Made by a program: the position numbers and the translations under genes
Assembly (NCBI RefSeq): GCF_000143415.4
Contig: NW_003314266.1
Span: 2,825,931 to 2,889,930, forward strand
Reading direction: 5' to 3'
DNA length: 64,000 nucleotides
Source of the DNA: Selaginella moellendorffii
Taxonomy: Eukaryota; Streptophyta; Lycopodiopsida; Selaginellales; Selaginellaceae
The notes under the pieces: generated by a model
What the model saw: only the letters and a program-made list of their open reading frames with translations
Database searches by the model: none
What the model was told of the DNA's origin: nothing
Part shown: one piece after another, positions 1-12,600 of the stretch
Layout: each line of letters starts with the position of its first letter
Position numbering within the stretch: position 1 is the stretch's first letter

Positions 1-1030
1 TGCATTACATCAAAACAAAACTAGAAAAAAGCAAGTTAATCACCACCCAACACTCTTTAATAACAAAATTAACCAAAGTCAAAGATACTTTATTCAATAT
101 CCGAGACCAATACTCAACTACAGATAATACATCATTAAAGAATGAATCACCACATCCAAGAGTCAATATAATCCAACACCACAGACTAAATGCAACCAAA
201 TGATATTGATAGAAGTAAAATCAACATACCATCATAAAAAAACCATGTAAGTTTAACGACACAATCCTCTGCAACACCATTCAGTAAAGCAAATCTATCA
301 CTATTAAATCATTATTAAGCAAAGCAAATATCAACAGTTTTCAACAAAGTCTACAAACAATTATTAGTTGTAAAGCAACTAACAATCACTCTTCAATTTG
401 CCTTCATAAACCCAAACACTAAACTCACGTCATTATATTATATACTTATCTAATAGAAAGGTACACTCTAGTATTAGATATAAGAACATGGACAAGGATG
501 AACTAAATAACCACTTGAATCCAATCGAACCGCAATAAGCTTACCAACACATATAGCTAATAGCTCCAAATATAACCAAAGAGGTTAGCTATGTATGATC
601 AACAATCAATCATAACTAAAGTGAAGACTATGAAATAAACTCATAAGGTACACAACCTCCTCATAAACAAAGTTATAATATAGGTATTAACACCTCAACT
701 GCAAACAACTAAGTTGGACATTACCATCCTCAGCCAAAGTGCAATGCTAGCAAGATCAAATCAGAGTTTACTACTTTTATAGAGTCTAATAAAATGTAAG
801 GTGCAATCTACCACTAAGTATAGCATTATAAAAGAAAGGCATAAAGGTCACTTTTTTATAAAAGTGTAATAACTACTTTTCTACACCATCTTTAGACTCT
901 ATCCAACTCAATTGTTTCAACTTCAAAAATCAATATCCCTTTCATTTGCATTATACAAACTACCTAAGCCAACCAAAAAAAATTCTAACCCTTTCACTAA
1001 CTTGTATTAGATGCTCAAATGTAGAGAATT
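1..1030. repeat. Dispersed AT-rich repeat, copy A
   Basis: This stretch aligns by eye, in the same orientation, with about 50,380-51,440. Shared phrases include the 'accaaagtcaaagatac' type run (near 71-90 and 50,455-50,475) and the 'cacagactaaatgcaa' run (near 180-195). The copies differ at many single bases and small indels, so they are old. No coding frame or terminal structure is visible, and the left end is cut by the window edge. It is probably part of a degenerate retrotransposon; its class cannot be told by eye. Confidence 0.75.
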
Positions 1031-4000
1031 TAGAAATATTAAAGGTATAGATGAAACATTTGTAAAGTTTTCTAAATGTTAGATTCTTTACTTTATTTTT
1101 CAAATGGTGGACTCACATATAACCTCCAACTATGCCTGAAGGAAGTGGTTAAGTGATTATATATAATGAATAACAGAACTGATATTCCTACTAGTGTATC
1201 ATATGAAACTCATCTAAATTAAAAAAAAAAAAACAGACTTGAGCAGAAATGCAAAAGCCTTTCAAGATCCTACTCTTTATTTTGTAGGAAATTCAGCACC
1301 TAGCTCTCCAAATTTGCAGCATGCCGAGACTACATTGCAACGTGTTGGGATTTCTTCTATCCAGTGCTTCAATTCAATGATTGTTGATTTTGTATGGTGA
1401 TTCCAGGGCAGCAGTAGGGAAGATGATGATGGAGTTTAGTAAATTTGGATACTTTTGAAGTCAATTGCTATAAGATATAATTGCAGTGATTCATAACTAA
1501 TTTAGTATTTCTAATGTGGGTGGGAGGTGTGGGAGCTATGTGCAAAGGTGGGAGAGCATGGCACAAATTTACAGAAGAGGGTAAAAAATAAAAAGGAGGG
1601 GCACTACTAAGTCACTTTTGGAATAGTATATTGTTTAATGGGAGTTCTCATGTACCAGCCTAGCCTTAGCCACTCTATGTTCCCCCCATATTTTCTTGTA
1701 TTCTTTATCACATAGGCTTTGACCTATGATAATTAATTCATCTTCTTTGACACTAACTACAAGAATATTCCAAGAATATTCTATGGTCTGTGTCATCTTA
1801 TATAGTATATTCAAATTGCATACCTTGACCTTTTAGTAAAGGTTGAAGTGGTTTTAGGATGAATATGATACACACAAAAGAGCTGTAGGGATTTTACACT
1901 TTTCGTTGCATTGCTAAAAAATAATGCATGTTAGCCATGTGAGTATTTTCCAAGTTAATTAAGAAATCTCTAATTTTTTTCAGAGCTAAATTGATATGTT
2001 TTGTTTTTGTGCTCCAGTTTTGTATATCAATCTAAATTTGAAAAGAAACAAAAAAATATTAAAGATCTCTCAGTTAACTTATATTGTCAAAGAGTATGTT
2101 GTTTCTTAGCACAAGAATTATAAAATCCTTACAACTCTCTTATGATTATGTTGTATTCGTCCTGAAACCATTTCAAGCATCTCACATTAATCACAATGTC
2201 ATTTATTATAAATAATTGTTCAACCACTTTCTTCAAGCATAGCTGAGAGGTTGGATGTGTTACCTTTAATACTTCTAAGTTTCTACTTTGCATTTAGGCC
2301 AAAAAATTTCGAGAATGATTTTCCACACCATCACTTTAAAACATAAAGAGCTTAAAACATTATATTATACCTTATGCTTTTCCAATCAGCCATCTATGCC
2401 ATCTTTTCACTATTTATATTTTTGTACTTCATTAATCATCAAATCCCTTGTGACGTTGTTTCACTACATGACTTCATATCTCTAAATAATTTTCAGCCTA
2501 AAACATCAGATATAAATATCAACTTTGTAATTCAAGTATAGCATACATCATAAAATAACACACACAAATCAACCAAAACATCCACTGAACTTTTCAAATA
2601 TTTAAGTTGGAGTTGAATCTCTTATTGCTCCTCCAACTCCTCTAACTCCTCCAGTTCCTCCAACTCCTCTAACTCCTCCAACTCCAAACTCCTTTAGCTC
2701 TAGCTGGAATCATATATAAACTCCATAAAATGCATGGAACTTACCACTCACCCTTTTCAAATTTGTGGATGCACTCTAACTCTTCTACAATGCTCTATTG
2801 TTCCTCTAACTCCTAAATTATATATGAATTTGTTTCCCACACAATTTACAATTTATCTCTAGAATGCACATGGGCTTCTCAATAGTGAGCTCTGGCTCTC
2901 GTTCCACAAGAGGACCTTCATGGAAAGTTTTAAGCTCCATGAAAGTCAACCTAAATTTACCTCCATTGCTGTTGCTCCTCCATTTCACTTAGATTGGGTG
3001 CTCCAGCTTCATTTCCATCTCTAACTTCCCATAGTGCTCTTCTAATAGCACTCTTCCTCTTCTGATAGTGCTCTTCCCCTTCACTTAGGGCTTTGGTGCT
3101 CCTAACTCAATCACTCCTCAATGCCTTAGAACAAAAGCTTGCTTCTTTTTGTAAGGAATTTTAACCCTTAACTTTTATATTCTAATATCATATATCTTAT
3201 CCACCTTTACCAAAGACCATCCCTGAGCTTGAAAGCAGCACTCAAGCTGGAGTGTATCCTATGGCTCTCATCTTGTGCAAACCTTGTGGAAAGATTGAAA
3301 GTGGTTGGATCATCTCCTCCTCTTTGAACTGCAAGTAACAGTCAGCTCACAATCGGAATAATCCAAAACAGCTTACTTGTCTTGCTTCTCAACATGAAAG
3401 ACCCGTTTCCAAAACTTTAAGCAACTTTAAACAAAAAAAAATACCTGTGACATAAACTTACATATCTTCTCGGGGCTTATACCATCTCCATGGACTGCAA
3501 GAGCATGGACACGTAAACTCAGATGATCATTGTTTGAACAAGAAAGTTAACTTTTTGCTTCTTTATTTTTTCGTTTCCTCTCATTTCACAAGTAACTCTG
3601 CCACTTCCATCAAGATTGACAAAGTCACCAATTTTTGTGATGGAAGCCCATGTCTTCTTTTATGAGGTGTGTGTTTTCCACAGATCTTGGAAGCAAACCT
3701 TGGCCCAATTGATAAACTCCACTCTATCAAACATTGACCTGGATCCTGATACCCTGGATCAAAGGTGACTTAGCCAGGATCCTAGCTCTTACCCATGGAT
3801 CTAACACTATGGAGAGGGACTCAACATTGCCTGTCAAGAGAAGCTGGGACTCGATAGTGCCTGCTGAGAGAAGCTGGGACTTGACAGCACCCACCTCACG
3901 AGTCTGAGAAATCAACGCCACAAATCCATGACTGGGTGAGTGAGCACAGGCAGATTGATCAGACCTGGGCTACATGGCAGTGACAGCAGCAGTGTAGCGA

Positions 4001-5157
4001 GGGCGGCATGCTTGAGCATTAGTCAGGGTTAATCCTACCCCCCAAATTCAAACAATAGAGTCCCATCAGCAGTGGTAGTAGCGCCGGTCGTCACTCCATC
4101 GACAGCAGCGGGTCAGGATATTTTACGCTTACAAAGTGGTTATATCACTCGTGAAAGTTAGCATGTTGAAATAAAAAACACTGAATAGTAGTTTCAACTG
4201 GCTTGCTCCTGATCTAGTGAGTTTGAGATTGATTGGAAAGTTAATGATAAAAGCATACCAAAAACTCATCAATCAACTATGTTCTTGGTTTTGGCTTGTT
4301 TGCACATCATTGTTGTGGTTTCAAGCTTGTCATTACCATGTGGTCTTGGCTATCAGGCTCCCACTTCTGCTGCTACAAATCTCCATAAGCATCCTTCTTA
4401 ATTGCTATAAATTCTTGAGAGAATTACCATGCAATGTTCTTGAATCATGGCCCAATTCTTGATGTAGATTATTAAAACCTCTCAATCTACTGGCTTTATT
4501 CTCTAGTTGCTACTGTTTTTATATAATGCAATGCCTCAAGCATTCAGTGCATCAAACGCCTTGAAGGCTCATCCTCCTCCTTGTCACTAGCCTCTTGGCC
4601 AGCAAGTGCCATGCGCAAGATCAAGGAGCCAATGCTCTAGTACCATGAAAGTAGTGAAGAGACATGAGACTAGTATACTGAATACTGTGTTGTGTACTAT
4701 GTGTACATCTGCCCAGCTCCAACCAAGCACACAGCTGTTTCACACAGTGTAGAGGAAGGGACACAACCAACCTTGGACAGGATGAAATCGACATTCATAA
4801 GAAGCTGGACAACCTGAGGAAGGTAGAAGTGGAACGACGGAGAAAAGAGTGTCTCATGTACCAGCAGGGCTGTCAAGGTAGTCCTAAGACTCAAGAAGCA
4901 GGAAGTCTTGAAAAATGCCAAGGAACAACCACAGAGCCAAGGCATGGCTAGGAAACAAGTAGCCTAAATAGTCTAGCCCACCAAAAAGGATGAGATTGAG
5001 GGATTATAGTAAACTATTTTGATGATCTCTTAAACTGTTCATTTGCTGAACTTTTCCAATCTTCCTCTTAAATTTTTAAGAATATAATTCATTCTTTTAT
5101 TCATATTCTGTTTACATGGTTTTGCAGCACTCAGATAGAAACATGAGACTGAGGGAT
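1031..5157. other. Gene-free AT-rich interval
   Basis: No coding frame with a recognisable product is visible on either strand. The interval contains a CT-rich tandem array (about 2,620-2,700) and a short 30-bp duplication near 3,826-3,900. The rest looks like decayed repeat sequence. Nothing here could be assigned a function. Confidence 0.6.
2620..2700. repeat. CT-rich tandem repeat (CTCCAACTC / CTCTAACTC units)
   Basis: Nine-base units of the form CTCCAACTC and CTCTAACTC follow one another about nine times with single-base changes. The tract is purine/pyrimidine biased, with the pyrimidines on the top strand. It lies in gene-free DNA. Confidence 0.8.
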
Positions 5158-6335
5158 TTAAATAGGTTGCCCAGATGATCGATGCATTTCTAATACAGAT
5201 AAGAAATCTAGTGTAATAACCACCTTGACTTCTGCAAAACCAGCAGCATTTGCTAATGCCTCAAACTCTTCCAAAGTTCTCTCCTTCCCTCCTGTATAAG
5301 CTAGCATGAGCAAGTCCATGTTAAGTGCAAATCTAGAGCCAAAGCTGTGGTTTGTCCCGGATGGCAATATAGAGTCCACCACCACTACCTTTCCTCTGCT
5401 CGGGAGTGATTCATAGCAATTCTTTAGTAAAGTGATGCATGCTTCATCCTTCCAATCGTGCAAAATCCACTGTGCAAGTTAAAAAATGAATGTTTCATAT
5501 CCCAAAAGAATCATAAATCTCACCTTCATAAAAATGACATCACCCTGTGGAACTTTATCAAACATATCACCACTCACATGCTCCACTCCTGAATCCAAAA
5601 GAAGTTACAAAGGAGTAATGAATAAAATCAGAGCTTACCCGGGAAATCTGGAGCTTTAGATATAACATGAGGCAAATCGAAATTAATCCCTTTGATTCCT
5701 TTGTGGCGACCAAGAATAACTCTTAAGCTGTTTCCAATACCTCCGCCAACATCAACCAGAGTTCTTACCCCCTGGAAACCATCGTAAGCTTCTACAATCA
5801 ATCGCATGTAAGCATTGGAGTTATCGGACATGGCAGAGTCGAATATCCCCCGAAACCGCGGGTTATCGGCTGTAAGATCAAACAGCGGCTTTCCATGCGC
5901 AGCAGTAAAGGGGTCAGCTCCAGTGGTCACAGATTGGTACAAAAACTCCCAAGTTTTCATGAAAACCACGTCTTGGTTGACAATCACCCAGGAAGAAAGT
6001 GGCAATCCACCATTGCTGGGATTTGTGACGAGGTACCTGCAAAGAGGAGTGACTCCATACTTCCTGATTCCTCCATCGTGGAGAGACTCTTGAAAGACTC
6101 CAATGCTGGACAGGACTCGGAGTATCCTGTCCAAGTTGGCTCCACTTCCGGATGATCCACAGGCCGGGATTTGGGCGATGATTTCAGCAGAAGAAAGGGG
6201 GGCGTCTTGGGAACTTGAAAGGATATCTGGAATTCCCAGCTTGATCACTGCGTTTAGAGCGGATGGAATGCCACACATTGTGCCGAACTCCATGATTCTG
6301 AGACGATCATCGTCCTGTAAGACCAAAGAACCCAT
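5158..6335 (-). CDS. Caffeic-acid-type O-methyltransferase (three exons)
   Basis: This is a SAM-dependent O-methyltransferase of the plant COMT family, which methylates small phenolics in the cytosol. The predicted exons 6335-5639, 5588-5524 and 5469-5158 join in frame to 357 residues, the usual family length. All introns have GT-AG borders and are about 50 bases long. Visible motifs are the SAM-binding LVDVGGGIGNS in exon 1, INFDLPHV just after it, the short middle exon ending DVIFMK, and WILHDWKDE at the start of exon 3, whose His is the catalytic base in the family. The N-terminal half carries the usual dimerisation/winged-helix part. I chose the ATG that begins MGSL because an in-frame stop lies just upstream of the open frame. 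It is divergent from PPR gene 1, with 136 bases between the two start codons. The true substrate (caffeate, flavonoid or other) cannot be read from the sequence. Confidence 0.9.
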
Positions 6336-6471
6336 CGCGATGTAGGCAGCTCTGTCTCTCAAGTTCTTAAATATTCATATAGTTTAGATAATAAGCTCTA
6401 ATCTTGCAACACCCACCTATTGAATAGAGAAGTTCCACTTGCATATACAAACGATTCCTTGGCAGAGCCTT

Positions 6472-8628
6472 ATGGATGTTGATTTTCGGTCTTCTGTGGA
6501 TATTGTCAAGTCGTGCACCATTTCCCGAGACCTTTCCAGAGGGAAAGAAATTCACGCACAGGTAAGTGCTGGGAGGCACTGTAGGAACCGATATCTCAAT
6601 AACTTGCTGGTGGAAATGTATGGGAAATGTGGAGAAACTGAGCAAGCCCGTCGTGTCTTCGACATGATAAGAAATCCGAACTTATTCTCGTGGAACAACG
6701 TCTTGATTGCATATGCCCAGAACGGGAAGCTTCGAGAGGCTCAAAACATGCTGGAAAAAATGCCGCAGAGAGATTCTGTGTCCTGGACCGTCGTGTTATC
6801 AGCATATGCCGTTTCAGGGCATTTTGAAAAGGCCGAGCTGCTGTTCAATGAAATGCCGGAGAAGGACGACTTTGCGTGGAATACTATGGTTTCAGCTTAC
6901 GCTGGAGGCGGGTTTTTGGAAGAGGCTGAATCTGTGCTTAAGGCAATGCCATACAAAGGCCCTGTTGCCTGTACGACTATGATTGGAGCATATGCCCAAG
7001 CTGGGCATATCGAAAAAGCCACCGAGATTTTCGACACGATGCCTCATAGGGACGTGATCTCGTGGAATGCAATGCTGGTGGCTCACGCGGAGAATGGCGA
7101 TCTCTTAAAATCAGAGCAACTGTTCGATCAGATGCCCGAGAGGAGTCTTTCTTCATGGAATGCGATGTTGGCTGCGTGTGCTCAGCATGAAGATTTGGAC
7201 AAGGCTAGAGATTTGTTCGAGAGAATGCCGCAGAGGAACATCCTCTCGTGGAACACAATGATACAGGCTTGCATCGAAGCTGGGAATTTCGAGAGAGCGT
7301 CCGCCTTGTTCCGTATGATGCCCGTACAAGATACGGTATCGTGGACGACGATGATAACGGGATATTCCCGCGAGGGACGTGTTGACTTGGCGAGGAGATT
7401 ATTCGATGCGATGCCCGAGAGGGACATCGCCACGTGGAATGCGATGGTTGGAAGCTACACCGCGAGCGGACAGCTGGCGGAGGCACAGAGGCTGTTTGAC
7501 AGAATGCACGTGCATGACGTGATTACGTGGACTGCCTTGCTGGCAGGGTATGCCCAGGCCAGGCAAATAGAAACAGCGGAGAGTATCTTTGACAAATTGC
7601 CAGGTAAAAATATCGTATCGGCAAATGTGATGTTGATGGGATACGCTGAGAGTGGCAAAATATTAAAAGTAAAGGCACTATTTGATAGGTTACCGCGGCA
7701 TGACACAATGACATGGAATATCACCATTTTTGCATATGCCCAAACTGGGCATCTGGAAAATGCCAGAGTTTTGTTTGATAAGATGCCATGGGCGAATTTC
7801 ACGTCTTGGAGGTGCATGATATTAGGCTACGCACATTATGGAAACATTACAGAAGCTAAGAAAATCTATGATAGCATACGAAGGGAGAACATAGCTTTGT
7901 GCATAGATATGATCGTAGGTTATGCCCAAAATGGGTATCTTGTAGAGGCCAAAGATTTATACGATGAGCTTGAGTTTGATAGCATCGTGGCATCTACGGC
8001 CATGCTAACTGCATATGCCCAGCACGGGCATATCACCGAAGCGCAAAATGTGTTTAAATCTCTGCCGTTCAAGAGCCTGATGTCGTGGACGGCTATGATC
8101 GCAGCATATACCCAAAAGGGGCATTTGCATACCGCAATGGAAATGTTCGTGAGAGTGCCCAACCGGGACGTGACGCTGTGGAGCGCGATCGTGGCCGCAC
8201 ACTCCCACCACGGGCACGGGAAACAAGCGGTGGAGATCTTCCGGAGGATGATCGTGGATGGTTTTCTCCCAAACGAGACCACTTTCGTGTCGATCCTCGC
8301 TGCTTGCAGTAGAGCCGGACTGGTGGACGAATCGATCGAGTTCTTCGTGACCATGATGGCCGAGTGTGAGATTCCACCAAGCTCCAAACACTACGAGTGC
8401 TTGGTGGATCTACTCGGACGCTCCGGCCAGCTCAAGGAAGCAGAAGAGTTATCGCAGAGATTCTCGAAAGGAAACTTACCGGGGAGGAAGTCGACACTGC
8501 TCGGTGCTTGTTCGCTCCACGGTGACGCCGGGAGAGGGTCGCGGAGTGCTCGAGAGATGGATCCCTGGGACTCGGCAGCTTATGTCTTGTTGTCAAACTC
8601 TTGCGTTGGAGGATCGAGAGGAGTGTAA
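6472..8628 (+). CDS. PPR protein 1, an all-S-type repeat array (718 aa)
   Basis: Intronless gene for an organelle-type pentatricopeptide-repeat protein, a family that binds single-stranded RNA in mitochondria or plastids. After an N-terminal segment with a GKEIHAQV-like L motif there are about 17 consecutive repeats of exactly 31 residues (the S type, with W-N/T-x-M and MPxRD ends), for example MPEKDDFAWNTMVSAYAGGG. A final longer unit (NETTFVSILAACSRAGLVDE) and an HYECLVDLLGRSGQ segment lead to the E region. The protein stops soon after AAYVLLSN, so it has no E+ or DYW deaminase domain. The in-frame codon upstream is TTG, so I take the ATG of MDVDF. No clear targeting peptide is visible. Its 3' end lies only 69 bases from the converging Dr1 stop, so the transcripts probably overlap. 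Confidence 0.92.
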   Translation: MDVDFRSSVDIVKSCTISRDLSRGKEIHAQVSAGRHCRNRYLNNLLVEMYGKCGETEQARRVFDMIRNPNLFSWNNVLIAYAQNGKLREAQNMLEKMPQRDSVSWTVVLSAYAVSGHFEKAELLFNEMPEKDDFAWNTMVSAYAGGGFLEEAESVLKAMPYKGPVACTTMIGAYAQAGHIEKATEIFDTMPHRDVISWNAMLVAHAENGDLLKSEQLFDQMPERSLSSWNAMLAACAQHEDLDKARDLFERMPQRNILSWNTMIQACIEAGNFERASALFRMMPVQDTVSWTTMITGYSREGRVDLARRLFDAMPERDIATWNAMVGSYTASGQLAEAQRLFDRMHVHDVITWTALLAGYAQARQIETAESIFDKLPGKNIVSANVMLMGYAESGKILKVKALFDRLPRHDTMTWNITIFAYAQTGHLENARVLFDKMPWANFTSWRCMILGYAHYGNITEAKKIYDSIRRENIALCIDMIVGYAQNGYLVEAKDLYDELEFDSIVASTAMLTAYAQHGHITEAQNVFKSLPFKSLMSWTAMIAAYTQKGHLHTAMEMFVRVPNRDVTLWSAIVAAHSHHGHGKQAVEIFRRMIVDGFLPNETTFVSILAACSRAGLVDESIEFFVTMMAECEIPPSSKHYECLVDLLGRSGQLKEAEELSQRFSKGNLPGRKSTLLGACSLHGDAGRGSRSAREMDPWDSAAYVLLSNSCVGGSRGV

Positions 8629-8697
8629 CGAAAAGCTTTTGTTTTTACCTCCATGGTTGTGTGTGTATATGGTACAGGGAGAGCTTTCTCAAAGTGA

Positions 8698-9400
8698 CTA
8701 AGAGCTTTGTGTTCCTCCGCTGTTCATTCGTGCCCTTGCTTCCGCAAACATACGTTGCTGCGCGGCGATGGCTTCCTCCTCCGTCATCCCCGAGCCTGCT
8801 TCTTTACCCCATTTGCCTCCAGCTTTTGGAGAATCCTGTGGAAAAGAATAGGAGTCAAGCGAGAAGAGAAGAACAAAAGAAAAAGAGAAAAGAAAAGCTT
8901 GTACCAAAGTTTCGTTTCGGTGTTGTTCATACGCTGCATGAACTTCTTCAATGTATTCTCCAAATCCGAGAATCTGTACAGGAGAAAAGTTAGAGAATCG
9001 AAGAAAGTTAAATCGCGTTACCTCTAGAGCTTTTAGAACATGCTCTGGAGCAATAGTTCTTTTTTCTTCCTTGTTGCAAATCTCGTTCGACTCGGACGAG
9101 ATAAGATTGATAAACTCTGGACAGGCAAAAACTTAGCTCAAAACCAGCAAGAAAGCAAAACGAGAGGAAAATTTTTTCTTACCAACACAGCAATCTACAA
9201 GTAAGTCCTGAGCGTCTCGTGCCACTCGAACTTCCGGTGGCAGCATTTCTTTGATGATCTTCGTCATCGTAGCTGGAAGAAAAAAGGAAATTTTTTAGAA
9301 CCAAAGGGCTAAGCAAAAATTTTGAAGCACTTCGTTGAGAAATTTTACCTTTAGGCAGTGAAACATCCTCCTTTGATCTGCTAGCAGCATCCATGGTCAT
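8698..9400 (-). CDS. DR1: Dr1 / NC2-beta, TBP-binding transcription repressor subunit (five exons)
   Basis: Dr1 pairs with NC2-alpha through a histone fold and binds TBP on DNA, blocking entry of TFIIA and TFIIB. The predicted exons are 9400-9349, 9272-9183, 9116-9022, 8973-8905 and 8835-8698. All borders are GT-AG and they join to 147 residues (145 if the second ATG, 9394, is used). Residues read KSKEDVSLPKA-type at the start (here SRSKEDVSLPKA), then TMTKIIKEMLPPEVRVARDA, the DLLVDCC..FINLISSESNEI helix region, RTIAPEHVLKALE and LGFGEYIEEVHAAYEQH. The tail has MTEEEAIAAQQRMFAEARAR, as in plant Dr1. The tail after the histone fold is short. It shares a promoter of about 200 bases with PPR gene 2 and converges on PPR gene 1. 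Confidence 0.93.
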
Positions 9401-9602
9401 GGAGAACAAGAGAGGCAAAACACCTCAATTCAGCCCAGAGGTGGAGATTATCTCATGACCAAGCGTACCAATCCACGATCGAGTGGATTGAGCCTCTCGA
9501 GAGCGCCAAACCCTAGAAACAACGAAGAACCCTAAATTTTCTTCCTTTTAGTTTTAACGGGGGGAAACTTTCTCGAGGCTATGATCGCGGCGCGGCGATC
9601 GA
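9401..9602. promoter_or_regulatory. Short bidirectional promoter between Dr1 and PPR gene 2
   Basis: Only 202 bases separate the Dr1 start codon (minus strand) from the PPR gene 2 start codon (plus strand). The interval must hold both 5' UTRs and both promoters. It contains AAACCCTA (near 9,510) and CCCTAAATTTT (near 9,530), which resemble plant telo-box type elements common in housekeeping promoters. No clear TATA box is seen. Confidence 0.55.
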
Positions 9603-12600
9603 ATGCCGTGGAAGCGCTTGCTCGTCGCCACCGCCAGCATCGATTTCCTCCGCCGCCGCTGGATCCACTCGAGCTCTGCGAGAATATTTTCCAGCGAGGC
9701 GCTGGAATCGGTGCTCAACCAGATCGAGCAGGGCCATCTCACGGTGAAATTCGCGGATTCCTACGCCGATCTCATCCGCCGCTGCTGTGATTCGGGGTCC
9801 CTGGATCTTGCCAGGCGGCTCCACGCACAGGTCGTGATCGCGGGGCACGGCGAGAGCTCCTACATCGCAGGGCTGCTCGTCCATCTCTACGTCAAATGCG
9901 GGGATCTGGAGGGCGCGTGGCGCGTCTTCGATGCGATCGCCGTCAAGAACCGGGCGGTGCTGTGGAATATCTTGATCGGGGAGTACGATCGCATCGGGGA
10001 TGGATGCCGCGCGCTGGATCTCTACAAGAGGATGGAGGCGGAGCCGGACAAGGTCACGTTCGTGCTGGCGCTGCGCGTGTGCGCGGGGCTGAGGAGCCTC
10101 GGCGAAGGTATGGCTGTTTACGAGCGATTGTGTTCTTCGATTCATCTCAAGCACGACATCAAATTGCAGAATGGAGCAATCAGCATGTTTGCGAAGTGTG
10201 GCGCCTTGGATCTGGCAGTCCGGGTTTTTGATCAGATGCCGGAGAGGGACGTGGTATCATGGAACTCGATCATCACAGCATTTGCCCACTCAGGGCATTC
10301 CCTGGAGTGCGTTCATTTCTACCACCGAATGCTGCTCGAGGGATTCCGGCCGAATGGAGTGACCTTCTCTGGTGTCGCTAGCTCTTGCTCGGGCAGAGAA
10401 GAGCTCGATACGATCCAAGCATCCATCGCCGCCAGCGACTTCCACAGCAACGTGGTTGTGAAGAACTCGCTCGTTTCGGCCTATACGAGGAGTGGGGACT
10501 TGAGATCCGCGAGAAAGGTGTTTGATAGCATTGAGGACAAGGATCTCATATCCTGGAACTCGATGGTGGTGGCGTATTCCCAGCACGGTCACGGTGAGGA
10601 GATGCTGGAGCTCTTCCGGAAGATGGACGTGGAGCCCGACTCTATCACTTACGCGAGCATCCTCGGGGCTTGCTCGGCGATGGAGCTGCTAGAACTTGGG
10701 AAGGAAGTTCATGCTCGGGTGTCGAGGAGCCGGTTTAAGTCGGATCCAGCGCTGGCGGCTGCTCTCATCAACATGTACTCCAAGTGTGGAGTGCTGGAGA
10801 GTGCCAGAAGAGTTTTTGACGGGATCCAGTCGGTGGATCCTTCGCCGTGGAATGCAATGATCTCGGGGCTTGTTCAGCACGGGAGAGCTCGAGAGGCTCT
10901 TGGGCTTTTTGAAAGGATGAAGGCCGAGAGCGTTCGGATCGACAAAGTCAGCTATCTCACCATCCTCAGTGCTTGCTGCGCCTTGGAAGATCTACACGAA
11001 GGCATCAGGATCCACGAGCATGCTTCTGCGTGTGGGATGGGCAAAGACTTGGTGGTGGAAACTGCGGTGTTCAACATGTACTCCAAGTGCCGCCAAGTCG
11101 ACTTAGCTCGGAAGATGTTCGATGGGATGAACGAGAAGACTGTGATTTCTTGGAACGTGATGATCGCAACGTACTCCCAAGCTGACGACAAGCTTCTCAA
11201 TCGGCAAGGACTAGATTTATACGGATTGATGGAGGCTGAAGGCGTTCAAGCCGACGAGAGAACTTTCATCCACTTGCTGAGTGCCTGCGTCAACTTGGGA
11301 GCAGTGGAAGAGGCTCGAGCTATTCACAAGAGAATCCTGGCGAGCGGATGCAAGGCAAGTGAGGTTTTGGAGACGGCAATAGTCACCATGTACGCAAGGT
11401 TCGACATGCTGGAGGCTTCGAGGAGTAACTTCGATAGGATGGAGAAGAAGTCCGTGACTGCGTGGAACGCGATGATCTCATCGTATGCTCAGCACGGCCA
11501 GGCCAGCAAGTCGCTTCTACTTTTCCATCAGATGAGTTTGGAGGGTGTAAAGCCGGATGCCAGAACTTTCGTCAGTGTTATTGGAGCGTGCTCAAGCCTC
11601 CAGGCGCTTGAGAAAGGCAGAGCGGTGGAGGAACAGGCAACCTCTATGGGAATTGAGGAAGGAAGGACTGCGCTTTTGAGCTTGTACGCCAAGTGTGGAA
11701 ATTTAGAGGCCGCAAGAGATATCTTCGACAAGCTCAAGTATAGAAAGAACGTGGTTTCTTGGAACTCCATGATAGCTGCTTATGCTCAGAGTGGACGCGG
11801 CAGGGAAGCTCTAGAACTATACGAGCTGATGAAAGAAGAGGGGGTCCAGCCAGATGATATAACTTATGCTGGTGCTCTTGGAGCATGCACTAGCTATGGT
11901 GGATCAGCCAAAGGAGTAGAGATACACTCAAGAATAACGGAGAGCAAGATCAGGACGGACGTCTTCCTCGACACTGCGATTGTCAACATGTATGCGAAGT
12001 GTGGAGAACTGGAGACCGCCATGAGCTACTTCGAGAAGATGCGAAGGAAGAATGCTGTTACTTGGTCCGCAATGGTGGGAGCATTCATCCAACACGGCTA
12101 CGATAGAGAAGCTCTAGATCTGTACCTAAGGATGGTCTCAGAAGGATTTCAGCCGAGTGAAATCACACTTGCCGGGGCCTTAGCAGCGTGCTCGAGGATC
12201 GGTGCTCTCCAAGAAGGAAAAGCTATACATTCGAGGATACAGGCAACGGAGACGCTCCAAAACTGCCTCTTTCTTCAAAACTCGCTGCTCAACATGTACG
12301 CGAAGTGCGGCTGCCTCGCCATCGCAAACACCATGTTCAGCAATCTCCAAAGGAGGGACTCGTTCTCGTGGAACACGATCATAGTCGGGCATGCACACCA
12401 TGGAGACGTGGACGAAGTTCTCAGCTTGCACGGCGAGATGGTACAGGACGGTGTCGACCCGGACTATGTCACTTTCGCCTGCGTTCTACTCGCGTGTAGC
12501 CATGCGGGCCTGCTCGACAGAGGAAGGAGCCACTTCCTGTCTATGGAGATGGAGTTTGGAGTGGCCCACGACACCGAGCATTATCTCTGCATGGTCGATC

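Noticed and set aside
9579-10154. Minus-strand open frame of 191 codons opposite PPR gene 2
   Set aside because: Antisense shadow of a GC-rich PPR exon, with His/Arg/Asp-rich composition typical of such shadows.
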